DNA from: a virus
Strand: one strand, 5' to 3'
Virus record (IMG/VR): IMGVR_UViG_3300024348_000017
Location: 1-64,000 of that record
Length of the DNA stretch: 64,000 nt
Below, piece after piece: positions 1 through 8,439 of the stretch. The stretch's first letter is position 1. The number at the start of each line of letters is the position of its first letter. The notes under the pieces are model-generated. The model made no database searches. It had not been told where the DNA came from and saw nothing but the letters and a program-made list of their open reading frames with translations. The translations under genes were made by a program, and so were the position numbers.

Positions 1-673
1 CATCACCTATTTGTTTTAATTGCCATCCCTTACCTTGAATATTTTCTCCTTTACCTTCACCGCGAGTAGATGCTTTTAACCACAATATACCTGTTTCTTC
101 AATAGGTTCTGTATGTGTTTCATTCCATGCCATCGCATATGCTGCTAACTGTAAGTTATGAGCTGTGTGAAGTGAATTAGATGTTTTAGTATCAATTAAC
201 CATAACTTCTTATTTATTCTAACAACTAAATCCACTGTACCTGCATATTTTGATACATCTGAGAATACATGATATTCTGCTGCTACTAATTCTGGCTTAT
301 ATGTGTTCCAAAAATCTGCAAATTTAAGTATCATTTTCCATACTTCAAGAGAATATTTAGCATTACCGAATTCATCAATCCACCCAATTTCTTCTCCATT
401 AATGAATCTTTCAATAGCATTGTGAGTTTGTGTACCTTCTCCTGCTGCTTTGTTAGCTATAATTTCACTGTTGTGTCCTACATCTTTCAACCATGAATGG
501 AAGAATTGATTTTTAGGAAAATAATTCAATACTGATGTTACAGATGGATAATATTCTTCTCCCCTTCTGTAGAATCTTTGATCTAGTATGTTAATTTGTT
601 TGTCTCCCTCGTTGTAATCAACGATTCTCTTAATTTTTGGATCTTTAATGATATTGACGTTTTTGTCTATCAT
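1..673 (-). CDS. PD-(D/E)XK (RecB/Cas4-like) nuclease, partial
   Basis: The reading frame starts at 673 and runs off the left edge, so the C-terminus is missing. Visible motifs in order: a GxxxH-type helix (EGTQTHNAIERF), the catalytic Asp in AGTVDLVV, the D-x-K motif in LIDTKTS, and the following QLAAYAMAW (QxxxY). This order is characteristic of the RecB/Cas4/lambda-exonuclease branch of the PD-(D/E)XK superfamily. The likely role is DNA end processing in replication or recombination. Its ATG overlaps the stop of the primase gene (ATGA), which suggests translational coupling. A single-subunit recombination exonuclease and a Cas4-like protein cannot be told apart without the rest of the gene. 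Confidence 0.75.
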   Translation of the reverse strand, partial: MIDKNVNIIKDPKIKRIVDYNEGDKQINILDQRFYRRGEEYYPSVTSVLNYFPKNQFFHSWLKDVGHNSEIIANKAAGEGTQTHNAIERFINGEEIGWIDEFGNAKYSLEVWKMILKFADFWNTYKPELVAAEYHVFSDVSKYAGTVDLVVRINKKLWLIDTKTSNSLHTAHNLQLAAYAMAWNETHTEPIEETGILWLKASTRGEGKGENIQGKGWQLKQIGD

Positions 674-1608
674 ATGTTTTGTAATTTTTTCTCAAGTAAA
701 CTCTGAAATGTTAAAGGTTCAGTGTGTTCAAGAGTTGTTAAAAATGATTCAAATCCAATTTCATTCGCATCTTTACCTTCTAATTCTACCATGTAAACTT
801 CCTTACCATACGACATTAATTTCTCGGCGTGTTTAAGGGCGTCTTTTTTAGCATCATTATCTAGTGCAATGTAAATTCTATCGACACTTGATTTTACTAT
901 TCTCTCCATTAATTTGTTGTGTAAAACTTTACCTAACAATGGAATGCAATTTCTTTTAATTGTAATAGCATCAAACATACCTTCACATAGTATGAGTGGT
1001 GCGTCCCAATTAATATATAATTCAAAACCAATAACTTCCTTAGATGCTACAGGTGGGTTTTTATACTTACGAGCTGAATCTTTATAATCTCGGGCTGTGT
1101 AATAATTTAATATACCTCTAGAGTCATATGAAGGAATTATAATACGTCCACCATATGGACCATCTTTACAAAACCCTATATTATATTTTAGTATATCGTC
1201 TTTAGTTACGTTACGTTGTGTTAGAAACTTCAATGCATGTTTAGCCTCTATTTGAGCAACCTTATCCAAGTAAATGTCGTTTAAGACTATAAATTCGGCG
1301 GGTAATGCTAATATATCAGCAGAAGCGCGTTCTTCATACGCTGTAGGCACAATCAGCAGACTTAGGTCTTTAAATCGATCAGGAGCCGCTTTTGCTTGCT
1401 TGAATAGTGTACGGATAGATTTGCCTTTAGCGTCACAAACCCAACAATGCCAAAAGTTTTCCTTTTTAGCTGTGGTGCGTAGACTTACTTCTAGTTTTTG
1501 TTTGTGGTGACTACAAAATGGACATTTGAAAGCATAGTTACCTTTACTTGTGACCTGTCCCTTCCCTAACACTGATTCCACTAATACTAATAAAGCAGCA
1601 TTTTCCAT
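670..1608 (-). CDS. DNA primase (CHC2 zinc finger + TOPRIM)
   Basis: 312 residues. An N-terminal zinc ribbon has Cys29-x2-Cys32 (plus His35) and Cys55-x2-Cys58. The central region carries the RNA-polymerase-like core found in DnaG enzymes. The TOPRIM domain shows the catalytic Glu209 (LILCEGMFDA) and the DxD pair Asp250/Asp252 (IALDNDA). It should make RNA primers for lagging-strand synthesis, as T4 gp61 does. No helicase domain is fused, so a separate helicase is expected outside the window. The start lies in the GTTATG context seen at many genes here, and a CGTATATTCC promoter-like core lies just upstream (about 1616-1621). Confidence 0.9.
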   Translation of the reverse strand: MENAALLVLVESVLGKGQVTSKGNYAFKCPFCSHHKQKLEVSLRTTAKKENFWHCWVCDAKGKSIRTLFKQAKAAPDRFKDLSLLIVPTAYEERASADILALPAEFIVLNDIYLDKVAQIEAKHALKFLTQRNVTKDDILKYNIGFCKDGPYGGRIIIPSYDSRGILNYYTARDYKDSARKYKNPPVASKEVIGFELYINWDAPLILCEGMFDAITIKRNCIPLLGKVLHNKLMERIVKSSVDRIYIALDNDAKKDALKHAEKLMSYGKEVYMVELEGKDANEIGFESFLTTLEHTEPLTFQSLLEKKLQNI

Positions 1609-1629
1609 AACCTGGAATATACGACCTTA

Positions 1630-2079
1630 CTATGACAAAATCAAGTCTTTGCTATAAAATTTTCCTAGTATATTATCGTTTATGAAACGACTATCTTCTA
1701 AAACGTTGTATTGAAATAGATATTTCGCTTCGTAGTATGTTAGTTCTTTTTTAGTTCTACATAAACGCAATACGTGACGCATCATTTCCTCTGGTTTATA
1801 TAACTTAACTTCAGTAGCAGAACCATAATAAGTTTTCCAATCACTTTCCTTAGTAACTAATTTTTTAGTTGGTCTTCTTCCTTTAGTAACAGGAATTTCT
1901 GCCAATTCTTTTTTACCTAATTTCTTTGTTGTGTTGTGGAAAAATGCTTTTCGTCCAACATATTGACGATTAGTAGGAATGTGAGTAGTTATATAAACAT
2001 AACCAACAAAATCCTCGATAACAAAATCGGGATTATTTATTAAATCTTCCACTTTCATAGCGGGACTAATGTATACCAT
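1630..2079 (-). CDS. GIY-YIG-like single-domain protein
   Basis: 149 residues. Residues near 26-44 (GYVYITT...RQYVGRK) resemble the two beta strands of the GIY-YIG nuclease fold. A DWKTYYGSA segment near residue 80 is typical of small phage GIY-YIG-like proteins. The rest is basic and probably helical. The catalytic Glu and Arg are not certain by eye, so activity is unproven. It could be a free-standing endonuclease or a repurposed DNA-binding protein. The first ATG (2079) has the GTTATG context; an internal Met at about residue 8 (MKVEDL) is an alternative start. Confidence 0.5.
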   Translation of the reverse strand: MVYISPAMKVEDLINNPDFVIEDFVGYVYITTHIPTNRQYVGRKAFFHNTTKKLGKKELAEIPVTKGRRPTKKLVTKESDWKTYYGSATEVKLYKPEEMMRHVLRLCRTKKELTYYEAKYLFQYNVLEDSRFINDNILGKFYSKDLILS

Positions 2080-2094
2080 AACTAAAATTTTATT

Positions 2095-2481
2095 TTATAA
2101 CTCAACAACCCAAATAGTTGGGTTAATATTATACTTTACTAGACCAGCAATACGAGTATTACCTGCTACTAAATCATATTCATTTTTTCCAAATTTAACA
2201 ACAATAGGTAATTCAATAATACCTTTTTCGAATGATTGTTCAAAGCGTTGTTTTTTAGGTTCTTCTAAACTATCAAAATCTAAATCCACATTACTTAAAA
2301 CACTTTTAATTTTAGATAATTTAGTAATATACCCATCCTCAGCTAATTCTACCCATTTTTCCTTACCCATTTCTTGAAACTCAGGATAGCGGTTTGCTTC
2401 TTCCCATTCAGCTTCAAAATTTGGTTTTGAATATTGAATAGAACTTTTTAATTCTTTTAATATGTCAATTAACTTAATCAT
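2095..2481 (-). CDS. ParB/Srx-like domain protein
   Basis: 128 residues. The C-terminal half carries IIELPIVVKFGKNEYDLVAGNTR, close to the ParB N-terminal pattern in which a strand precedes a G-N/H-x-R loop (here AGNTRIAGL). Such solitary ParB-like domains are common in T4-like phages. They may bind or hydrolyse nucleotides or nick DNA, and the function here is unknown. The gene directly follows the virion module, with the small structural gene ending at 2481. No helix-turn-helix is visible. Confidence 0.6.
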   Translation of the reverse strand: MIKLIDILKELKSSIQYSKPNFEAEWEEANRYPEFQEMGKEKWVELAEDGYITKLSKIKSVLSNVDLDFDSLEEPKKQRFEQSFEKGIIELPIVVKFGKNEYDLVAGNTRIAGLVKYNINPTIWVVEL

Positions 2482-2789
2482 TATGTATCATATTTAACTA
2501 AGAAAGTCATATCTGTTTCTGATGAAATAGGAATTGGTTTTCCGAATTTTGCAACCATTAAAAGTTCATTTTGTTCATTATATAAACCCAATGTTGTGAC
2601 ATAAGGTCTAAAACTAGAACCAGTTGCAAAACTCGTTAATGACGATGATACGTTAGTTCTATCAGATAACAAAGTAGGATTATAAGATAAATTATATTCA
2701 CTTTCCTCAACAGTACATTTTACAAAATTTTCGTAAACTGTATGTTCATTTCTGAAATTAATATTAAATGATCCTGTATATTGTGGCAT
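2481..2789 (-). CDS. Small structural protein, paralogue of the fibre C-terminal domain
   Basis: 102 residues. The C-terminal two thirds match the end of the 318-residue structural protein at 6775-7731. Both have YN-x-NP near the middle, then Y(V/I)TT(L/V)GLYN-(E/D)-x-NELL-x-VAK and a KP motif. The repeat suggests a duplicated tail domain separated by the adhesin genes. The stop overlaps the next start. The 'GLYN..NELLAVAK' pattern is one I associate with tail proteins of T4-like phages; its exact position in the virion is unknown. Confidence 0.6.
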   Translation of the reverse strand: MPQYTGSFNINFRNEHTVYENFVKCTVEESEYNLSYNPTLLSDRTNVSSSLTSFATGSSFRPYVTTLGLYNEQNELLMVAKFGKPIPISSETDMTFLVKYDT

Positions 2790-2802
2790 TATTAATTAAA
2801 TT

Positions 2803-3651
2803 TTATCCCGGACAAACTGTTGGGGTTTGACCACCTGATGTTAAATGTACTTTAGTAGTAAGTGGGGTTGGACTTACTAAAAATTCAACGCTACCTATGA
2901 AGTTATCAATATTATCACTGTAAAATATTTCACCACCATTTTCAGTATCACAAATTCTATAACGAACTATATTACCAGAACCAGCACTCCATGATCCTGT
3001 TACTGAGTAAGGTAATAAAGATGATGTTACAAATAATGTACCACTTTTAACTACAGGTCCTGTAGTTTCATCTAATATAACAGTACCAGCACTATTTCTT
3101 ATTTTTAATATTCCTGCACCTGCTCCTTTAGTACCCGTAATCCAATTAATTGTAGCACCTTGAGGTACAGATCCTGTAGTACAACTTCCACTTGACATAA
3201 AAGTTCCATTATTCCAACCACAACAATCACCATTACCTATTTTATAATGTACCCCACCAGAAGCATAATATCCATCTGGTGCTAATTCTAAACTAGAAGA
3301 TAAATATAATCTTGATCCTGTATATAATAAAATTCCTGATGTATTATCTCCAACAGTTCCTGTTGAATCTATTGTTATTGCTGAGGTGTCTAAATAAAAT
3401 TGTCCACAATTACTAGAGGTACAAGCTCCATTAGAAGTTGAACTAGAGCAAAAAGTATAAGGACCATATAAACAATCATGCCATTTACCATTAGCTAAAC
3501 TGCTACTGTATATATGTTCATAATTAAATGCAGTTCCACAAAAACTCTCTGTTGATGTTGTTAATACATGAGAATATCCTACAGTACTATTATTATCAGT
3601 AAAATACTGAGTGACTTTAGTATGAATTTTATATCCGGATCTTCTTATCAT
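2803..3651 (-). CDS. Putative tail fibre/adhesin component
   Basis: 282 residues, rich in Ser, Thr, Gly and Cys, with many short beta-type repeats and no hydrophobic leader. It lies between the SprB-repeat fibre and the small paralogue of another tail protein, so it is probably part of the host-recognition apparatus. Cysteines cluster (SSNCGQF, GDCCGW), unusual for a cytoplasmically made phage protein, and may bind metal or form disulfides outside the cell. The start at 3651 is six bases after an ATATTTAT motif. I recognise no named domain. Confidence 0.55.
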   Translation of the reverse strand: MIRRSGYKIHTKVTQYFTDNNSTVGYSHVLTTSTESFCGTAFNYEHIYSSSLANGKWHDCLYGPYTFCSSSTSNGACTSSNCGQFYLDTSAITIDSTGTVGDNTSGILLYTGSRLYLSSSLELAPDGYYASGGVHYKIGNGDCCGWNNGTFMSSGSCTTGSVPQGATINWITGTKGAGAGILKIRNSAGTVILDETTGPVVKSGTLFVTSSLLPYSVTGSWSAGSGNIVRYRICDTENGGEIFYSDNIDNFIGSVEFLVSPTPLTTKVHLTSGGQTPTVCPG

Positions 3652-3656
3652 TATAT

Positions 3657-3664
3657 ATAAATAT
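3657..3664 (-). promoter_or_regulatory. Late-type motif ATATTTAT
   Basis: Reads ATATTTAT on the coding strand, 5-6 bases before the ATG at 3651. Same octamer as before other structural genes. Confidence 0.45.
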
Positions 3665-3677
3665 TAAATCAAATTTA

Positions 3678-6600
3678 TTAGCAAGTTACATAATTTTGAA
3701 TCATTCCATCACCACCAATTTCAACAGCGTAGGTACCTCCAGGTCCAGTTAATTTACGCCAACCTGGTAATGAACCACTAAATGCAGATGATAAACCTGA
3801 ATTGGTATATAAAAACATTTCAGCCATCGGTGTATTGTATCCAGGGGCTGCATATACAACACTTGTTGTAGTTGAACCAGCACAAGCACCACCAGAAGTA
3901 CCTGTAGCAAAGTTATCAATTTGATATTCTACGGGAGTGGCAGCATTAACAATTACCTGTATTAATGTTCTAGGAGAACTTTCAACCCCACTTAAATAAG
4001 TTGTAACATAGTAGTTTGTGGTACCTGTTATAGATGTACTTGGGGTATAAGGAGTCAAACTTGCCGAACCACCAGTAGATACTGTATACCATCTGAAACT
4101 ACTTCCAGATACAGAAGATGTTGCACTTAAAGGAACAGGAGTACCATATTGAGTATATGTAACTGGTGTTACTACTGTAGGTGCAGATGGTGGAGATACC
4201 GCTGGTGCTGATCCGGATATTGCATTTACTTTAATCAAGTAATCATTATTAGTTCCTGTAAAGTTATATTGCAACCAACTAGCACTTCCTGTTTCTACAC
4301 TAGAAGAAGCATATACTGATGATCCATTAATCCAAATAGACATTGTATTTGAAGTATAAGGATAATTACCAACCCATCCTGGATCTGATGGTGGATATAA
4401 TGGAGATGCAGCAGCATATGATGAACCACTATGTAATTGAATATAACGATATCCTGTAGTATATATTCCAGCTGCTGTTCCAGTTCCTTCATTTATAATT
4501 AAATTTGTACCGGCACCCATTGATTCATCTACAATTAATGTAGCATTTAGGTTTTGACAAGCTGGATCTGAGTATCTATATTCTCTAGCTCTAACTGCTT
4601 TAGTTGTTGTTCCAGTACAACCGTTAGCGTCTGCTACTGTTATATTCCAACTTCCACCTGCTAATCCACTATTTAAAACAATAGTACCTGGATTAGTAGT
4701 AGGACCTACTGATCTAGTAGTTCCTCCATTTACAGCTACAAATGTATAAGGACCAGTTCCACCAGTTGCTGTTACAACTAAACTACTATCACATTGATTA
4801 TATGTAATAGAAGCACTTACTGCAGTTATACCTGGTGTTGAAGTAATAGCTACACTTCCCGAAGATGTACATCCTGTACCGGCATCCGTTACAGTTAAAG
4901 TATAAGTCCCGGCACTACCAGTAACTATATTACCTGTAGCTCCTGTATTCCATAAATAACTAAATCCATTTCCACTACCACCACTTACGGATGCTGAAAC
5001 TTGTCCATTACTCGCACCACATGAAGAATTAGTTGATGTTAAGTTTATAGATATTGAACTTACACTACTAATTGTAGCACTACCTGTAGCAGTACAACCA
5101 TTAGTATCGGTTACAGTAACATTATAAGTTCCAGCAGGTAAACCTGTTGGATCTTCTACTGTTCTTACTACTGTAGACCCAGTAACCCAAGAATATGTGA
5201 ATGGAGAAATACCTCCAGCTACGGTAATATTAATAGCACCAACTTCTTGACCTGGTTCAGGACAATCAGCTACAGTTGAATTAATTGTTACTGTGAATGG
5301 AGATGGTTGAGTAATAGTAACTAGAGATGAAGTACTACATAAGTTATCTTTTACAGTTACTGTATAAGTAGCTGGTGTTAAGCTTGAGAATAAAGTATTT
5401 GAAGCAAATCCTGACCATGTACTACCACCATTGATAGATGCAGAATAAGGAGCTCCATAAGTTGAAGAGCCAGTAACTGCAATTTTTCCATTCCCACTAC
5501 CATAACAAGTTACATTAATAGGATTTGTAGTTACAGTAATTATATCTGCTGTTACAGTAAATGAAGAAGAAACAATTGTTCCTTCACTATCTTTAATATA
5601 TAATATATTATTACCAATAGGAGCTGTTGTGGATGCTGTTGGTTGATACCACTCACAGTTAGCTAAATTACTATATGTACTACCTCCAATTGAATATTGG
5701 TAAGGAGGAATACCATAATTTATTGAAAAAGTTACAGGTGAAACACCTCCAGCACAAACAACTGACTGGTTGGACTGAGACATTGCAAGAGGTAACTTAT
5801 AAAGTTCTAAATTAATACTAGCGGTATTACTTTTTAAACAAGTATTATCATTAACTGTATAATATAATTTGTAATTTCCTGGTGTTATACCTAAAGTTTC
5901 ACATTCATTTATAAAAAGAGAACCTGTAATTAAGGTAATATTAGGAAAACTATATCCTGTATAAGGATATGTTACTATTGAACCAGTAACGATAGCTGTA
6001 GAACTACAACTATCAATATAGTCATTAGCTAAAACATTTAATTTTTTAACACGCTGTACGTTTAATACACTAAAGTAATCGTTTATAGCGTTTGGAGGAG
6101 TAGGTAGAAAACATTTATAATTAGGATTAGTAATAACAACTACACCTTGAGAATAAAATATATTTCCTACATGAACTTTATTCTGTAACTCAGCTATATA
6201 TCCTGGAGGGGCATAATAACCTGGTTCTACATAATAACCTGTAAATGATATATCGTATACGTTTCCAAACCCATCATCTGCTAATTGATAACTACCACTT
6301 GCGGTTAAAATAAAGTTATTAGGTTTGATTTGTTCACCATAAATGTTTTGGTTGAACGACATTACTCTAATAATATCATTAGATGCAGTTGGAAAATTAT
6401 TTATAAATTCAGGATTCTCATTAAAATCAAAATAAGAACTAGTTGAAATAGTACTCGATTCTGTCATATAAGATTCATAATACATAGAATCTAATAATGA
6501 ATGAGAATTAAGAATACTTGAAGAATGATATTGGTAATATAAATGATTTACTTGGCGATAAACTAAAGACTCATATTGAGTCTCTGTTATTGGTCCATTA

Positions 6601-6755
6601 ATTAAATCAATACTACCAGTTAAATTTTTTCCTTTTAATATAGTAAAATACGCACCATCCTGAGGAACACAAGCGAAATCAAGGTTCCAATTTTTATTTG
6701 CTGTATAAGGAACAACAAATACGTCTGATGTACTCAGTTTTTTGAATGATGCCAT
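3678..6755 (-). CDS. Large tail fibre/adhesin with SprB-like repeats
   Basis: 1025 residues. Roughly residues 320-715 hold about five tandem beta-sandwich repeats. Each ends in a pattern such as GTYNVTVTDTNGC, GTYTLTVTDAGTGC or GSWNITVADANGC, the hallmark of SprB repeats in gliding adhesins of Bacteroidota. An Ig-like module near residues 860-950 (TNYYVTTYLSG...SSPRTLIQVIV) is also typical of Bacteroidota surface proteins. The N-terminus (FVVPYTANKNWNLDF) looks like a virion attachment part and there is no signal peptide. It sits among tail genes, so it is probably the receptor-binding fibre. The repeats may have been acquired from a host adhesin; that is inference. Confidence 0.7.
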   Translation of the reverse strand: MASFKKLSTSDVFVVPYTANKNWNLDFACVPQDGAYFTILKGKNLTGSIDLINGPITETQYESLVYRQVNHLYYQYHSSSILNSHSLLDSMYYESYMTESSTISTSSYFDFNENPEFINNFPTASNDIIRVMSFNQNIYGEQIKPNNFILTASGSYQLADDGFGNVYDISFTGYYVEPGYYAPPGYIAELQNKVHVGNIFYSQGVVVITNPNYKCFLPTPPNAINDYFSVLNVQRVKKLNVLANDYIDSCSSTAIVTGSIVTYPYTGYSFPNITLITGSLFINECETLGITPGNYKLYYTVNDNTCLKSNTASINLELYKLPLAMSQSNQSVVCAGGVSPVTFSINYGIPPYQYSIGGSTYSNLANCEWYQPTASTTAPIGNNILYIKDSEGTIVSSSFTVTADIITVTTNPINVTCYGSGNGKIAVTGSSTYGAPYSASINGGSTWSGFASNTLFSSLTPATYTVTVKDNLCSTSSLVTITQPSPFTVTINSTVADCPEPGQEVGAINITVAGGISPFTYSWVTGSTVVRTVEDPTGLPAGTYNVTVTDTNGCTATGSATISSVSSISINLTSTNSSCGASNGQVSASVSGGSGNGFSYLWNTGATGNIVTGSAGTYTLTVTDAGTGCTSSGSVAITSTPGITAVSASITYNQCDSSLVVTATGGTGPYTFVAVNGGTTRSVGPTTNPGTIVLNSGLAGGSWNITVADANGCTGTTTKAVRAREYRYSDPACQNLNATLIVDESMGAGTNLIINEGTGTAAGIYTTGYRYIQLHSGSSYAAASPLYPPSDPGWVGNYPYTSNTMSIWINGSSVYASSSVETGSASWLQYNFTGTNNDYLIKVNAISGSAPAVSPPSAPTVVTPVTYTQYGTPVPLSATSSVSGSSFRWYTVSTGGSASLTPYTPSTSITGTTNYYVTTYLSGVESSPRTLIQVIVNAATPVEYQIDNFATGTSGGACAGSTTTSVVYAAPGYNTPMAEMFLYTNSGLSSAFSGSLPGWRKLTGPGGTYAVEIGGDGMIQNYVTC

Positions 6756-6774
6756 TTAATAACATTTCTTTATA

Positions 6775-7731
6775 TTAGTAGTCTAACTTGATACGAATTA
6801 AGGCTTCTTTAGTAAAGTCTTTTACTAATGGTTTGCTTAATTTAGCAACAGCTAATAATTCGTTATTATCATTGTATAACCCTACAGTTGTGATATAAGT
6901 TTGTGGATTATCAATTAATGTAGTGTACAAGATATTACCTGTATTATCAATAATTGATGGATTCGAAGTATAATTATATTCACTGTTTTTAATTCTTGTA
7001 AAGAAGAAACGGGATGAAATAGTTTCAGATGATTGTAATCTAAAAAACTTACTTCCACCTATTGCTGCATTTATAGAATTATATAATTTAGCGTTATTGT
7101 TGTCGTAACTATTAGCTGTTGTTACAGGAGCTACCAAAAATCCTGTTAAAGCACCTGGATTTAGAACTATTAATCCTAAATCAGGGAACATATGACCATA
7201 CACGGTTGTATTGGCTGGTGTACCTGCTGAACCGCTTACAATATTAAAATATCTGTTACTATCAATAAATTGACTAGTAGTTAAAACATTACTATTATCA
7301 GTTAAATAGATAGTTCCTGAACTTCCACTCAATGCTAATGTTAAAGAGCCTGGATGTAAACTTTCTTTATAACGAGATCTTGCTACGTTAATAACATAAA
7401 ATGAGTTTACAGTAGAACCTCCAATTTGGAAAGTTGCTGTTTCACTTCCGTAAATTAAATTTCTATATTGACCATATACTACTTTTGTAGGTGATGAACT
7501 AGTTACATTTGAATTAAAGTAAGCTGATCCCGAACCTGAAATATGAGCATACTCAATAGAGAATACTACTTCACCTGCATTGTAAACATCTAAATAAAAT
7601 TGTGATGATGATGCTTGTGTTGATGAAGTTGCTACTGATGTTAAATTCACGTTATCAGAAGGAAATAATCCTCTAACAACTGTTTCTGAACTTATTACTG
7701 AATCTTCTGTGTTATATCTATTAAATGACAT
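6775..7731 (-). CDS. Tail structural protein
   Basis: 318 residues, beta-rich, with no signal peptide. The C-terminal 100 residues (YNYTSNPS...ITTVGLYNDNNELLAVAKLSKP) are shared with the 102-residue protein at 2481-2789. The N-terminus (NTEDSVISSETVVRGLF) is a pattern I associate with tail or baseplate proteins of T4-like phages. It is transcribed with the flanking tail genes. A role as a fibre connector or tail-tip component is likely but not shown. Confidence 0.6.
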   Translation of the reverse strand: MSFNRYNTEDSVISSETVVRGLFPSDNVNLTSVATSSTQASSSQFYLDVYNAGEVVFSIEYAHISGSGSAYFNSNVTSSSPTKVVYGQYRNLIYGSETATFQIGGSTVNSFYVINVARSRYKESLHPGSLTLALSGSSGTIYLTDNSNVLTTSQFIDSNRYFNIVSGSAGTPANTTVYGHMFPDLGLIVLNPGALTGFLVAPVTTANSYDNNNAKLYNSINAAIGGSKFFRLQSSETISSRFFFTRIKNSEYNYTSNPSIIDNTGNILYTTLIDNPQTYITTVGLYNDNNELLAVAKLSKPLVKDFTKEALIRIKLDY

Positions 7732-7734
7732 ATG

Positions 7735-8394
7735 TTAGTTAACTTTTTGGATTATTAAAGGAACAGTAATTCTTGAACCACTATCTCTACCTGTTACAGT
7801 AATTGTAGTAGTTAATGAAGTAGCTGTAGTACCAAATAATGTGTTAATTGTAGTTCCAGTTAGTGTGAATGAAGTACCAATTTCTGCTTTAGATAATTTA
7901 GTACCACTTGTAGTATTTAAACTGCTATTACCTACAGTAGCACCAGTGATACCAGCACCTGTAAAGGTAGATATTAATCTAACATCAGCTACACTCATTA
8001 CATAGCCATTAGTTTCATAAGTACTATTAGCACCTAAGTAGTTTAATGTTTGTGGAGTAATGCTTAATGATTGACCTTGTTTTAAGATAATTGAAGAGTA
8101 ACCTAAAGAAATAACAGGCATTTTACTTGTACCTCTTGGTAAAGTTACTAATTTATAACGCATGATTTGAGCCTCGTCTGGGAACGCTTCAATAACAGGC
8201 ATAGCTTCAATAGCTTCACCATAATATGATGATCCAGATGGGTGTGTTGGGTTGTATAAAGTATAATCAACCTCGTCATCTGCTAATGAGAACTGAGTGA
8301 TTTGGAATGAACCGTCGTTGCGAGCCAACAATTCGCGGCCCTTTTTGGTTAAAACCGCATCAACAGTTACATAAGAAGGATTTAATATTGCCAT
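7735..8394 (-). CDS. Virion structural protein
   Basis: 219 residues. The N-terminal segment LTKKGRELLARNDGSFQITQFSLADDEVDY is strongly patterned: a conserved tail-protein motif with a KGRELLA helix followed by a DDE-Y strand. The rest is Thr/Ser-rich and beta-type. It is the first gene after an ATATTTAT motif (8415-8422), so it may start a late transcript covering the fibre genes downstream. The exact virion position is unknown. Confidence 0.6.
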   Translation of the reverse strand: MAILNPSYVTVDAVLTKKGRELLARNDGSFQITQFSLADDEVDYTLYNPTHPSGSSYYGEAIEAMPVIEAFPDEAQIMRYKLVTLPRGTSKMPVISLGYSSIILKQGQSLSITPQTLNYLGANSTYETNGYVMSVADVRLISTFTGAGITGATVGNSSLNTTSGTKLSKAEIGTSFTLTGTTINTLFGTTATSLTTTITVTGRDSGSRITVPLIIQKVN

Positions 8395-8414
8395 AGTGTA
8401 TTTAATTACTGTAT

Positions 8415-8422
8415 ATAAATAT
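8415..8422 (-). promoter_or_regulatory. Late-type motif ATATTTAT
   Basis: Coding-strand TATATTTATATAC, about 20 bases before the ATG at 8394. Confidence 0.5.
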
Positions 8423-8439
8423 ACAAAGTTTAAATTTTA

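Noticed and set aside
4295-4492. Minus-strand frame of 65 codons inside the SprB fibre gene
   Set aside because: Out-of-frame shadow of the long, well supported adhesin gene.
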